Below are positions 52,256 to 61,042 of a stretch of 63,744 nucleotides of DNA, piece by piece. This DNA is from JAWBSP01 sp964632175 (GTDB lineage: Archaea; Hadarchaeota; Hadarchaeia; Hadarchaeales; JAWBSP01), in assembly GCA_964632175.1 (NCBI GenBank), contig CAZWBJ010000004.1, positions 1-63,744 of the forward strand, in the 5' to 3' direction. Made by a program: the position numbers and the translations under genes. Each line of letters opens with the position of its first letter. Position 1 is the first letter of the stretch. The notes under the pieces were generated by a model that saw only the letters and a program-made list of their open reading frames with translations, was not told the DNA's origin and did no database searches.

Positions 52256-52714
52256 ATGGAAGAACTCGATAAGAAAATTTTGCTGGAACTGGTGGAGGAC
52301 AGCAGGAAGCCGATTTACCAGATAGCCAAGAAGGTTGGGGCGAGCAGGCAGACCGTGGCGAGGAGGATTGAAAAGCTTAGGCTCAGGGGAGTGAAGCTCA
52401 CGGTAAGCGTGAACCCTCTGGAGTTCGGTCTCAGGGTGAAGGCGTACATCCTGATGCGGCTGGATCCCAGACCAGAGGTCAGGAAACATTTTGAAAAGAG
52501 GGTTAGGAAGCTACCGCAGATTGCCGAGCTCCACTACCTGCTGGGACCCAAGGATGCGGTGCTGGAGGTATTCGCTGAGAGCAACGAGGAAATCGGAGCC
52601 CTAGTGAAAAAGCTCCACAAACTGCCGGGGGTAAGGGAAACTGAAACTTTTGTGGTTCACAGCACTGTCAAGGAAGAGCGTCCGTTTCTAAAATTCCTGC
52701 ACCGTGAAGGTTGA
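52256..52714 (+). CDS. Lrp/AsnC-family regulator, divergent from pckG
   Basis: A 152-residue regulator with an N-terminal helix-turn-helix (DSRKPIYQIAKKVGASRQTVARRIEKLR in parts: PIYQIAKKVGASRQTVARR) and a C-terminal RAM-like domain (PQIAELHYLLGPKDAVLEVF). The shared 52-base spacer is AT-rich (AATTTATTAGATTAACG), so autoregulation with pckG control is likely. Starts with ATG at 52256. Confidence 0.9.
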   Translation: MEELDKKILLELVEDSRKPIYQIAKKVGASRQTVARRIEKLRLRGVKLTVSVNPLEFGLRVKAYILMRLDPRPEVRKHFEKRVRKLPQIAELHYLLGPKDAVLEVFAESNEEIGALVKKLHKLPGVRETETFVVHSTVKEERPFLKFLHREG

Positions 52715-52822
52715 GTTCCGTGGGTTATTCCGACCGCATGTAGCGCCGGCGAGGTTCTCGATAAGCTCAGGATAGTCAGACCTGAGTCCCGACCGCTGTC
52801 ATCAAGACACGTAGCTCTCCAC

Positions 52823-53719
52823 CTAACCTGCTAGGTAGCGTAGTAAGAGGGCGGCTGAAAGGGGGATGCTCAGGTTATCCACACCTGAGGGGGAGAGAGA
52901 TTCCACCAGGGCAACGCTCCCGGAGACCAGCAAAAGGCTGGGGAGGGAGAGGCGGAAGAGGGCCAGAACGCAGAGGCTCGCGGCGAGGAAGCAGAGTGAT
53001 CCCTCCAAGGTTTTTCGGCGGTGGTATGGCAGCTCGTGGCGCCCAAATCTCCTACCCGCAAGTCCCGCCACTGGATCCGAGACCGAGAGGAGGAGCACCG
53101 AGGGCAGGGCGAATTCCGGTGCCAGGAGGACCGCACAGGCACAGCCCAGCAGGAAGAGGAAGCCCGGCAGGTAGATTCTCCACCTCCCCACCGTTGCCGG
53201 TTCCACCCACTCTCGGGCCACCCCGCTGACCACAGGTTTCGAGAGGGGCCTAGTTCTAGAGTACTCCGCCACAGCTAGGGCAGAAAAGCACAGGGATAGG
53301 AAGAGGAGGGCAGTATCCGTCCCCACCCAGATGAAATAGGCAGCGACCGTCCCCACCGCCGCCTGCCCCACGGCAACGTAGCGGTACTGATACCCGGAGG
53401 GGGGACCGAAGATCTTCCAGAACTGGACGTACTCCCTAGGGAGGGCCCGGTAGCAGACCGGCAGGAGCAGGCAGGCGGTCAGGACTCCCCCGAGGAGCTG
53501 TAGCAGCCTCTCCCGCATCTCGGTAAGAAGCCCCCTAGTTTCTTGGAGGTACAGCTGGGGGCTTAGATGATACAGGGGCAACACGCAAGGAACAGCCAAG
53601 AAGATGGAGAGGAGGATAGCCACCCAGCGCCCCACCCGCTTCCGGAGGAGGTGAAAGAAAACCAGCAGTGCCGCGGCGTAGCAGACCACCGCTAGGCTTG
53701 CTCTTACGGCCGCTTCCAT
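52823..53719 (-). CDS. Dolichol/phytol kinase-like (SEC59/DGK1/VTE5) membrane protein
   Basis: A 298-residue protein with about eight membrane helices. The C-terminal part carries SDPVAGLAGRRFGRHELPY followed by KTLEGSLCFLAA, the signature of CTP-dependent lipid kinases and related phosphatidate cytidylyltransferase-like proteins. In archaea it could phosphorylate dolichol or geranylgeraniol. ATG at 53719 follows a GTG at 53722; either could be used. Confidence 0.82.
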   Translation of the reverse strand: MEAAVRASLAVVCYAAALLVFFHLLRKRVGRWVAILLSIFLAVPCVLPLYHLSPQLYLQETRGLLTEMRERLLQLLGGVLTACLLLPVCYRALPREYVQFWKIFGPPSGYQYRYVAVGQAAVGTVAAYFIWVGTDTALLFLSLCFSALAVAEYSRTRPLSKPVVSGVAREWVEPATVGRWRIYLPGFLFLLGCACAVLLAPEFALPSVLLLSVSDPVAGLAGRRFGRHELPYHRRKTLEGSLCFLAASLCVLALFRLSLPSLLLVSGSVALVESLSPSGVDNLSIPLSAALLLRYLAG

Positions 53720-53743
53720 CACAAGGTCGGTGTCCCGAATTTT

Positions 53744-54994
53744 CTAGGCATGCGCCCCGAATCTCAGGAGGGCAGCCATCCCCCCGAAGGCCTTCCAGAG
53801 TTGCTCTCCCTCATCGGTTTCCCTGGAGATCAGTTCAACCTTCGTTCCGAATCTCTCTGCAACCGAGAAGAGCTCTTGGATTAAATCCTGAGTTTCCACG
53901 ATTTCCAGCTTTTTCTCCCCGCACTTGGGGCAGGTGGAGGAGGAGGTCTTCTTTTCCAGAAAGAGGAGGTCTTCCCCAGTCTCCGAGAATTCCAGCCCAC
54001 ATCCGGTACACTTTACTCTCACCCGGTATTTTCGGAGGGCCTCCGAAACCAGGAGGACGTCCACGGTGCCGTTCTCGAGCGCTCGCCTCACCTCCTCCTC
54101 CCCAGAGAGGGCCAAACCCCTTCCTTTTACCAGTTCGGAGAGGAAGCGCTGGACGACGGCCTTCTCTTTGGTCAGCTCCAGGTTGGTTAGAACCTCCCCA
54201 GCCTTGCTGGCCAGTTCCTTTATCCCGTACTCGTCGGTGTACCCGCAGTCCAGAACCGCCCCTATTTTTTTCCTCAAGGGCTCCTTCAGCATTTCGAGCT
54301 TCAGGAACTCCTCCTTGGTGGGTCCGGGTCCGCCCACTAGGAGGGTCTGGAGATCGGGGATCTGTAAAAAGACCTCGTTTACCTCCTCCGCCAATCTTTT
54401 CAGGTAGTCCTGTTCAGCGATCTCCCTCAGGCGCTCAAACCTCCGTGAGGATTGCCCCCCTTTCGAGTGCTTCCCCGGAACGCCCGAGGTTACCTTCTTC
54501 AGGATTTCCACATGCTTCCCTCGGAGGCTCCCCAAGGTGGCTTCCCTGCGATCCAAGGTGAGGAGACCTATAGTCCCCTTAATCTCCAGCATCTCCTCAA
54601 GGGGGGAGAGGACGAACTCCTGGTCACACCGATACATCCGTACGGTGATGGGCTCCGGGGGCTCAATCCACCACAGCTTAACGTCGACCTCCCCCTCCCT
54701 CTCGCTTACATTCCCGCAGAAGATAGCCAGACCGTGGGGAGGAGGGGTTCTGTGGGTTTCCGCGTAGGTCTTGAGGAACTGAAGAATGCGCTCGAGGGCG
54801 GCCAGGACGTTTTTCCTAGTACTCTTGGACTTTATGTTGGAGGCCGTCCCCTGCTCCTCCCTCAGTTGCTGCATCACCTTGGCCAGCTCAAAGTCCGGCG
54901 GGATGTAAACGGAGATTAGCTCGGTGCCACGCCCTTTCTTGGACTTTAGTTCCTCCAGCAGCCTTCTGAACCGGTACTTCTCGAGGGAATCCAT
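53744..54994 (-). CDS. prf1: Peptide chain release factor aRF1
   Basis: The 416-residue archaeal class I release factor that reads all three stop codons. The stop-recognition motif NIKS is at about 53-56 and the peptidyl-tRNA hydrolysis motif GGQ at about 178-180. A C-terminal zinc ribbon is retained (CTGCGLEF and TCPKCGEK). It begins 23 bases from the divergent UMP kinase gene. Confidence 0.97.
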   Translation of the reverse strand: MDSLEKYRFRRLLEELKSKKGRGTELISVYIPPDFELAKVMQQLREEQGTASNIKSKSTRKNVLAALERILQFLKTYAETHRTPPPHGLAIFCGNVSEREGEVDVKLWWIEPPEPITVRMYRCDQEFVLSPLEEMLEIKGTIGLLTLDRREATLGSLRGKHVEILKKVTSGVPGKHSKGGQSSRRFERLREIAEQDYLKRLAEEVNEVFLQIPDLQTLLVGGPGPTKEEFLKLEMLKEPLRKKIGAVLDCGYTDEYGIKELASKAGEVLTNLELTKEKAVVQRFLSELVKGRGLALSGEEEVRRALENGTVDVLLVSEALRKYRVRVKCTGCGLEFSETGEDLLFLEKKTSSSTCPKCGEKKLEIVETQDLIQELFSVAERFGTKVELISRETDEGEQLWKAFGGMAALLRFGAHA

Positions 54995-55017
54995 TATACT
55001 CTAAGCGAGAGAAGCTG

Positions 55018-55689
55018 ATGAGGATAACCCTCTGTTTCGGCGGATCCGTCCTTGTGCCGGATCGCCCCGACGCCAGCACCTTCGCGAAGGCGGCGGAAGT
55101 CATCAGGAGGCTTAGAGAAAAGCACGAGGTCCTAGTGGTCACGGGCGGCGGTGCGGTGGCTAGGGATTATATCGAGAGTGCGGGCAAGCTGGGGGTGGAC
55201 GAGATAGGGCGTCACCAGCTGGGCATACAGGTGACGAGGCTGAATGCGGCCCTCCTTGCTCTTGCCTTAGGGTTGAAGGGACCCGAGGAAGATATGGGTA
55301 GGGCAGTGATGTCCTCCCTCCGCGGAGAGGTGCCCGTGATGGGCGGAACCACACCTGGGCAGACGACCGATGCCGTGGCGGCCGTGCTTGCGCAGATGAG
55401 TCGATCCGATTTGTTGGTGATTTTCTCCGATGTGGATGGGGTCTACACGGCCGACCCTAAACGTGACCCCACGGCGAAAAAGCTGGAGAAGATAAAGGCC
55501 GAGGACCTCGTCAAGCTGGTGGATGTGGCAGTGGTTCCGGGGATGAGAATGATCATAGACCCTATTGCGGCAAGGCTCATCCTACGCAACAAGATAAGAA
55601 CGCTCTTCCTGGGAAAGGAGGAACTGGGGCGCCTGCCTGAGATCGTGGAAGGGGGTAAGCACAGCGGGACGGAAGTGATCTTCGAATAG
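55018..55689 (+). CDS. pyrH: UMP kinase
   Basis: A 223-residue amino-acid-kinase-family UMP kinase of the archaeal type, converting UMP to UDP and so linking de novo synthesis (pyrC/D at the other end of the window) to CTP synthase. Typical blocks: CFGGSVLVPD, VTGGGAVARDYI, GTTPGQTTDAVAA and SDVDGVYTADPK. Length is normal. Confidence 0.95.
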   Translation: MRITLCFGGSVLVPDRPDASTFAKAAEVIRRLREKHEVLVVTGGGAVARDYIESAGKLGVDEIGRHQLGIQVTRLNAALLALALGLKGPEEDMGRAVMSSLRGEVPVMGGTTPGQTTDAVAAVLAQMSRSDLLVIFSDVDGVYTADPKRDPTAKKLEKIKAEDLVKLVDVAVVPGMRMIIDPIAARLILRNKIRTLFLGKEELGRLPEIVEGGKHSGTEVIFE

Positions 55690-55752
55690 CCGACATCCCT
55701 TTGTGGAGTGGAAGGAGACACTGGATATCTTGCTTGGACTGGGCGGAGGATT

Positions 55753-58401
55753 CTAGTTCCCCGGTTCGAAAATCACGAGGGTCAGGGAAAACTCTGGTAA
55801 CTCCTCCACGCAGGCGGAAATCCCCTCCACCTTGGTTTCCTTGAGGAGCACGAGATCCTCTCCCGTGAGGGAAATCTCCTCCCCCTCCACCTGAAGGGAG
55901 ATTTTCCCCTTTGTCTGGAGTTCCTTGGCAAGCTGAACAGGATCCGCTCTCGAGAGGATCTCCTGAATACTTTTTGTCTTCTTCCTAAAGGTGGGCCCTA
56001 CCCTTGGCAGGTTCAGTTTTACTCCCAAAATTCTCTCTGACACAGGGGGTTTCCCCTCAAGGATTTCCAGCTTCTCCACCTGCATGGTTCCCTTCACATC
56101 TTCCGCCACTCCTTTGACCTCCTCTGGGTTTCGGCAGTATATCTGTACACAGGGGAGGGGCTGGTTGAGGGGCATGCCCCGATTCGACTTGAACTTTCTA
56201 AGAGAAGAGATGATAGAATTGAGCATTTCTCCCGCCTTCTCGACTTTTTCGTCTATAAACTCGCGTTCCACCTCCGGCCAAGCGGAGAGGTGAACGCTTC
56301 TCTCCCCTTCCCCAAGGGTCTGGTAGACCTCTTCGGCGAAATGGGGGAAGAAGGGGGCGAGCATCTTCACGGTTTTGACGATGACCTCTCTGAGGGCGAA
56401 AGCCGCCGCGCCAGAGGTTGGGCTTCCCCCGTAGAGCCTGTGCTTGACCTCCTCCAAGTACATGTCGCAGAAATCGTGCCAGATAAAAGTGTGGAGCGTC
56501 CTGAGGCCCTCGTTGAACTGGAAGTCCTCCAGGCATCTTGTCACCGCCTCTATGGTTCGGTTGAGCCGGCTCAGGATCCAGCGGTCTGGCACCAGCAGTT
56601 GGGAGGGCGCGGAGCGGGAGAGATGGGGGAGGGAGAAGCGCACGGCGTTCCAGAACTTGGTCATGAGGCGGCGGCAGAACTCCACCTCCTTCCAGCTGAA
56701 GGGTATGTCCGAGCCCGTCGAGGCTCCCAGAACGGCCCATCCCCTCAGCGCGTCGGCACCGTGCTTCTTTCTAGCGGTGCTCGTGTCCACATAGTTGCCC
56801 AGGGATTTGGACATCTTTCTACCGTCCTCCCCGCAGACCATCCCGTTTATGAGAACCACTCTGTACGGCACCTCCCCCAGGAGGGCGAGATGGCGGATCA
56901 TGAGGTAGTAGTCCCAGGTCCTTATGATATCCGTCCCGTTTGGCTGGAGGTCGGCCGGGAAGAGGCGCCGGTCTAGGTTTGGCCATCCCGCGTGGCAGGC
57001 GATGGTTATGGAGCTGTCCATCCAGGTGTCCAGCACGTCCCTCTCCGGCGTGAAGGAGGTGCAGCCGCATTTGGGGCATCTCTCCACCGGGGGCTTGCTC
57101 TTCTCTGGGATGACCGGCACTTGATTCTCCTCTGCCACGACCACCTCTCCACAGGAGGAGCAGTACCAGGCGGGGATGGGGGTGGCAAAGATCCTCTGCC
57201 TGGATATCACCCAGTCCCACTCCATGGACTTGACCCAGTCCACGAATCTCTGTTTCATGTAAGGCGGGACCCACCTAACCTTCTCAGCTCCCTCTAGAGC
57301 CTTGGGGTTGAGTTCCGAAACCTTCAGGAACCACTGTGGCTTGCTCAGTATCTCAACCGGTGTGTTGCATCTCCAGCAAACTCCAACTTCCTGTGGGAGC
57401 TCCTCCTCTTTTTCCACGAGCCCGTTTTCCCTCATTTTTTGCACGATTCTCTCCCTTCCCTCTTCCACCCCTAACCCAGAGAATTCCCCAGCCCCCACCA
57501 GCCTTCCCTTCTCATCCATGCCTCTGATTACCGGAAGTCCATGGCGCTTCACCCAGCGCACGTCTGTTTTGTCCCCGAAGGTGCAAATCATCACCACCCC
57601 AGTCCCGAACTGCGGGTCCACCTCCGGGTCCTCGATGATTCTCACCCTCCGCTCGAAAAGCGGGACCACCAGCTCCCTCCCGACGTAGTTTTTGTACCTT
57701 GTATCTTCCGGGTGAACGGCAACCGTGACGCAGGCATGCAGGTACTCCGGTCTCGTGGTGGCGATGCTCAGGTACTCACCGCTGTCCGCCAGCCTGAACT
57801 TTATATAATAAAGCTTGGCGATTCTGGGCTCGTACTCCACCTCGGCATCGGCGATGGCCGTCTCGCATCTGGGGCACCAGTTCACCGGGTGTTCCCCCCG
57901 GTAGATCAACCCCTTCTTGTAGAGCAGGATGAAAGAGAGCTGGGTCCGCCCGAAGTAAGAGGGGTCCATGGTCTCATACTCGGTGGACCAGTCTATGGAG
58001 AAGCCGAGCGATTTCATTTCCTCCCTCATGTGGGCGATGTTCTCCTTGGTTAGATGGATGCAGAGTTCTCTGAACTTTTCAGGCGGGAGGTCACCTTTTT
58101 TAATCCCGTACCTCCTCTCCACCTGCACCTCCGTTGGAAGTCCGTGGCAGTCCCAGCCTTGGGGAAAGAAGACGTTGAAGCCCCTCATTCTCTTGTACCT
58201 TGCCACGATGTCGAAGTAGGTCCAGTTCAGTGCCGTCCCCATGTGGAACTCCCCGCTCGGGTAAGGCGGCGGCGTGTCGATCACATAGGTCGGTGATTTG
58301 TGGTCGTCCCATCTAAACCTGTAGATCCCCTGCTCCTCCCACTTCTTCTGCCACTTCTCCTCCACCTTGAGGGGGTCGTATTCCTTCGGAAGTTCGGGCA
58401 T
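55753..58401 (-). CDS. valS: Valyl-tRNA synthetase
   Basis: An 882-residue class Ia synthetase. PPYPSGEFHMGTALNWT contains the HIGH-like HMGT, the CP1 editing domain has ATTRPEYLHACV, and KMSKSLGN is intact near residue 535. Zinc knuckles typical of archaeal ValRS are present (CPRCET, CWRCNTP, CSSCGEVV, CPKCGC). The C-terminal tail is short (no bacterial coiled coil). Val rather than Ile is supported by overall length and the GTALNW motif. Confidence 0.94.
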   Translation of the reverse strand: MPELPKEYDPLKVEEKWQKKWEEQGIYRFRWDDHKSPTYVIDTPPPYPSGEFHMGTALNWTYFDIVARYKRMRGFNVFFPQGWDCHGLPTEVQVERRYGIKKGDLPPEKFRELCIHLTKENIAHMREEMKSLGFSIDWSTEYETMDPSYFGRTQLSFILLYKKGLIYRGEHPVNWCPRCETAIADAEVEYEPRIAKLYYIKFRLADSGEYLSIATTRPEYLHACVTVAVHPEDTRYKNYVGRELVVPLFERRVRIIEDPEVDPQFGTGVVMICTFGDKTDVRWVKRHGLPVIRGMDEKGRLVGAGEFSGLGVEEGRERIVQKMRENGLVEKEEELPQEVGVCWRCNTPVEILSKPQWFLKVSELNPKALEGAEKVRWVPPYMKQRFVDWVKSMEWDWVISRQRIFATPIPAWYCSSCGEVVVAEENQVPVIPEKSKPPVERCPKCGCTSFTPERDVLDTWMDSSITIACHAGWPNLDRRLFPADLQPNGTDIIRTWDYYLMIRHLALLGEVPYRVVLINGMVCGEDGRKMSKSLGNYVDTSTARKKHGADALRGWAVLGASTGSDIPFSWKEVEFCRRLMTKFWNAVRFSLPHLSRSAPSQLLVPDRWILSRLNRTIEAVTRCLEDFQFNEGLRTLHTFIWHDFCDMYLEEVKHRLYGGSPTSGAAAFALREVIVKTVKMLAPFFPHFAEEVYQTLGEGERSVHLSAWPEVEREFIDEKVEKAGEMLNSIISSLRKFKSNRGMPLNQPLPCVQIYCRNPEEVKGVAEDVKGTMQVEKLEILEGKPPVSERILGVKLNLPRVGPTFRKKTKSIQEILSRADPVQLAKELQTKGKISLQVEGEEISLTGEDLVLLKETKVEGISACVEELPEFSLTLVIFEPGN

Positions 58402-58457
58402 TCAGGTCTGCTTCAGGAAAAATTAACCGTTTGCGGGGCTCCTCTCTTTCCCAGAGA

Positions 58458-59564
58458 CTAGGTCAGGAGCCAGGGATTTCCTATCCTCACCTTTTCCAGC
58501 CCTTCCTCCTCGCATATCCTCAGGTACTTCTCGGCATCCTCCCTCCTCGTCCTCGGAAGGTCGTCCATGAAATAGGTGGGATGGAAGGCGAGCAGCGAAT
58601 AGGGAATGGTGGGGTCCAGCCGAGCAATGAAGGAGGCGAGGAGGCGGATTTCCTCCTCGTCGATATATCCCGGGACTAGAAGGGTGCTGGCACGCACAAA
58701 GGGCACCTCCGGCCTTTTCCTGTGGAGCTTGGCGAGCTTCTCAAAATTAACGTACGCGACCCTGTGCCTGACCCCGCTGAGCGCGTACAGGAGCTCCGTG
58801 GACCAGCACTTCAGGTCCGCCTTTATTCCCCCCCCGCTTTTTAGCGAAAGGGGGGCGAACCTCTCCAGATCCTCCCACCTCATGTTCAGGTTGGTCTCTA
58901 GGCAGATCCTCAGGAGCCTCCCTCCCGCCCGCTCGAGCATCTTCTCGGAGGAGGCTTGGACGAAGGGCATCTGGCTTGAGGGGTCCCCACCGAAGAAGCA
59001 GACGCACCCTACCCTTTCGTTCGCTTTTTCGGCCAGCTCGGAGGCGGTGTAGGTGGGCCTGCCCATCTCGGTGAGCTCCCTAAAGCTGAAGTTCTGACAA
59101 AAGAGGCAGCTGTAGGTGCAGCTCCCGAGGAAGACTGCGAGGTTGTAAAATCCTATATCTCCCCGTGGCGTCCTGCACCACTTGGGATATCCTGCCCCTC
59201 CCGATCCAGCGCAGAACTCAGCGGGGACGCAGTTGGTGGGCAGTGGGTCGTAATAGAACTGGAGTAGCCCCTTCTCGGGGGTCCCGAAGAGTCTCACCAG
59301 CTTTCCGCCCCGGTTCTCGACCAGACCGCAAAAGCCCCTTCCCCCTTCCGGGATTCTGCACCCGTTTCCGCACCCCATGCAGGGCGAGCCTTCAGGAGCC
59401 CCGGGAATCTCCGGCGGGAGACCGTACCCGGAGCGAACCCTCCTATGGGCTTCTTTGAGGTGGGGTTCGGCCTCTTCGAATCTCTCCCTGATGCATCTCC
59501 CGCAAACCCCTAGAACTCTAGATATCTCTCTAGCTTCCCCGCCGCAGACCCTACAGGCACCCAA
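58458..59564 (-). CDS. Radical SAM protein, activase-like (COG1180 type)
   Basis: A 368-residue radical SAM protein. The SAM cluster motif is GSCTYSCLFCQN (CxxxCxxC, about 148-156). The N-terminal 60 residues hold a zinc-ribbon-like set (CRVCGG, CGRCIRERF) and further cysteines (CMGCGNGCRI), so extra metal sites are likely. It resembles pyruvate formate-lyase activase-like proteins of archaea whose targets are unknown. TTG at 59564 follows the heat-shock gene stop by 3 bases. Confidence 0.83.
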   Translation of the reverse strand: MGACRVCGGEAREISRVLGVCGRCIRERFEEAEPHLKEAHRRVRSGYGLPPEIPGAPEGSPCMGCGNGCRIPEGGRGFCGLVENRGGKLVRLFGTPEKGLLQFYYDPLPTNCVPAEFCAGSGGAGYPKWCRTPRGDIGFYNLAVFLGSCTYSCLFCQNFSFRELTEMGRPTYTASELAEKANERVGCVCFFGGDPSSQMPFVQASSEKMLERAGGRLLRICLETNLNMRWEDLERFAPLSLKSGGGIKADLKCWSTELLYALSGVRHRVAYVNFEKLAKLHRKRPEVPFVRASTLLVPGYIDEEEIRLLASFIARLDPTIPYSLLAFHPTYFMDDLPRTRREDAEKYLRICEEEGLEKVRIGNPWLLT

Positions 59565-59567
59565 GAT

Positions 59568-60137
59568 TTACTTTATATTGATCTTTTCCCCACCCTTCTC
59601 CTCCGGCTGCCGCCTCAGGATGACATCCAGCACCCCGTTGGTGTAGCTCGCGTCCACGTTCTTGGGGTCGACCTTAGCCGGAAGCTCGATTTCCTTGTAG
59701 TATTTTCTTTCCCCGTGCTGGGCGGAGATAACCAGCTTGGTTTCGGTGGCTCTGAGATCGATGTCTTCCTTGCTCACCCCCGGGATCTCAGCCACCACCC
59801 TGATGATGTTGGGGGAGGGGATGACCTCCACAAATGGCTCCCTGCTCTCGGTGGGCTGCGGGATGGGTGTGGGCTTGAGGTTGCCGAACGTGCGAACCCG
59901 TGGCACGCCGTCAGGCCCTATGGTCATGGAATACCCATAGATGACCGGTCCGAAGCTCTTCACCACCGAGCCGTCCGGAAGCTTCCTCTCCTTGAAGAAT
60001 TCCTTTGGAGCGAACTCCTGCATCTCCTTGAAGACCTCCTCGAAGAACTTGTCCATCTCCCTGAAAAGTCTGAAAAAGGGTTTCCGCCTGAAGGGCCACC
60101 ATTCTTCAAACCAGTCGTCCATCACTTTTCTGGCCAC
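59568..60137 (-). CDS. hsp20: Small heat-shock protein (Hsp20/alpha-crystallin)
   Basis: A 189-residue holdase chaperone. The alpha-crystallin domain (about 95-180) has VVAEIPGVSKEDIDL, ELPAKVDPKNVDAS and the hallmark NGVLDVIL. The aromatic-rich N-terminus (WFEEWWPFRRKPFFRLF) is typical. GTG at 60137 is used here; an ATG at 60122 is possible. It is followed by the radical SAM gene as if in one operon. Confidence 0.94.
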   Translation of the reverse strand: MARKVMDDWFEEWWPFRRKPFFRLFREMDKFFEEVFKEMQEFAPKEFFKERKLPDGSVVKSFGPVIYGYSMTIGPDGVPRVRTFGNLKPTPIPQPTESREPFVEVIPSPNIIRVVAEIPGVSKEDIDLRATETKLVISAQHGERKYYKEIELPAKVDPKNVDASYTNGVLDVILRRQPEEKGGEKINIK

Positions 60138-60285
60138 CTGGTTTTTACCTTTATCCCCGAGAAGACTCCTACCGTTAAGGGCCCGAAAAACAGGGGGAAG
60201 GCCAGGGTCAGGCTAGCTAATGGGAAACTGGTGAACCAGCAAGTCTCGCGATGAATCAGGAAGTTCCTGCGAAAGCCGGGGTAGT

Positions 60286-61005
60286 TCACCTAAATTTTTT
60301 CTGCAACGTTTTGTAGAGTTCCTCCCCCATTCTTCTGAACTCCTTGGCTGAGGGGGAGCTGGGCTTATATTTTATCACCGGGACGCCCATGGCGGTCGCC
60401 TCCCTGACCTTTGGGTCGTCTGGAATCTTCGCGAGGATGGGCCACCCCAGGATCCTCTTTATTTCAGTGTCGGAGAGTTCATAGGGCTCCCCCCTGACCA
60501 TGTTCAGCACCGCCCCTATCATGTGTGCGCCGCAGATCTCGGCGGCCTTGAAGGTCTTGAGGGTGGAGGCCACGGTGGGGGTGTCTGGGTTGGAGATGGC
60601 TATCACCTCATCCATAACTTTCATGGCCGCGAGGGCCTCACTCCCGATTCCGGGCGCGGTGTCTATGATGAGGAGGGAGCATCTCTTCTTCAGCCTCTCC
60701 ACATGCTCGCAGATGTCGTAGGGATGGATCTCCTTCCCGTAGGCGAGCGAACCCGGGACGATGTTGACGCCCTGCAGCTTCACGATGGCCTTCTCGAGCG
60801 GGATTCGATTGGCCAGTACGTCGTGTATGGTATTCTTTGGGTTCAGCTCCCCGAAGTGCATAGCAAGGTTAGGGGCGGAGAGGTTGGCATCGAACAGGAT
60901 CAGCTTGTCGCCGAGCTTCTCGTGAAAAAACATCCCCAGGTTTGCTGCCAGAGTAGTCTTCCCCACTCCCCCCTTGCAGGAGGAAAAGCCCAGAGCGATT
61001 CCCAT
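60286..61005 (-). CDS. minD: MinD/ParA-family P-loop ATPase, second copy
   Basis: A 239-residue ATPase with deviant Walker A CKGGVGKTTLAANLG (residues about 10-20), DANLSAPNLA as switch I and LLIDTAPGIGSEA as Walker B. GREPYELSDTEIKRILGWPILA-type tail block is present in shorter form (LSDTEIKRILGWPI). It is clearly different from the copy at 19229. ATG at 61005 is chosen over the longer frame because a TATA-like box lies 18-27 bases upstream. Confidence 0.87.
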   Translation of the reverse strand: MGIALGFSSCKGGVGKTTLAANLGMFFHEKLGDKLILFDANLSAPNLAMHFGELNPKNTIHDVLANRIPLEKAIVKLQGVNIVPGSLAYGKEIHPYDICEHVERLKKRCSLLIIDTAPGIGSEALAAMKVMDEVIAISNPDTPTVASTLKTFKAAEICGAHMIGAVLNMVRGEPYELSDTEIKRILGWPILAKIPDDPKVREATAMGVPVIKYKPSSPSAKEFRRMGEELYKTLQKKFR

Positions 61006-61022
61006 ATATAAAAAATCACAGT

Positions 61023-61032
61023 GTGTATAAAG
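61023..61032 (-). promoter_or_regulatory. TATA-like box for the MinD gene at 61005
   Basis: Minus strand CTTTATACAC, 18-27 bases before the ATG, between the gatB stop and minD. It suggests minD has its own leaderless promoter. Confidence 0.5.
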
Positions 61033-61042
61033 CACGAGCAGG

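Noticed and set aside
52715..52822. Spacer after the Lrp-like gene with a CTCAGG/CCTGAG hairpin, considered as a tRNA or sRNA
   Set aside because: Only a six-base stem is visible. I could not fold a cloverleaf, and the C/D boxes on the minus strand are wrongly spaced. It may be a weak terminator.
55753..58401. Isoleucyl- or leucyl-tRNA synthetase instead of valyl
   Set aside because: Length of 882, the set of zinc knuckles and the short C-terminus fit archaeal ValRS; IleRS and LeuRS are longer with different editing-domain motifs.
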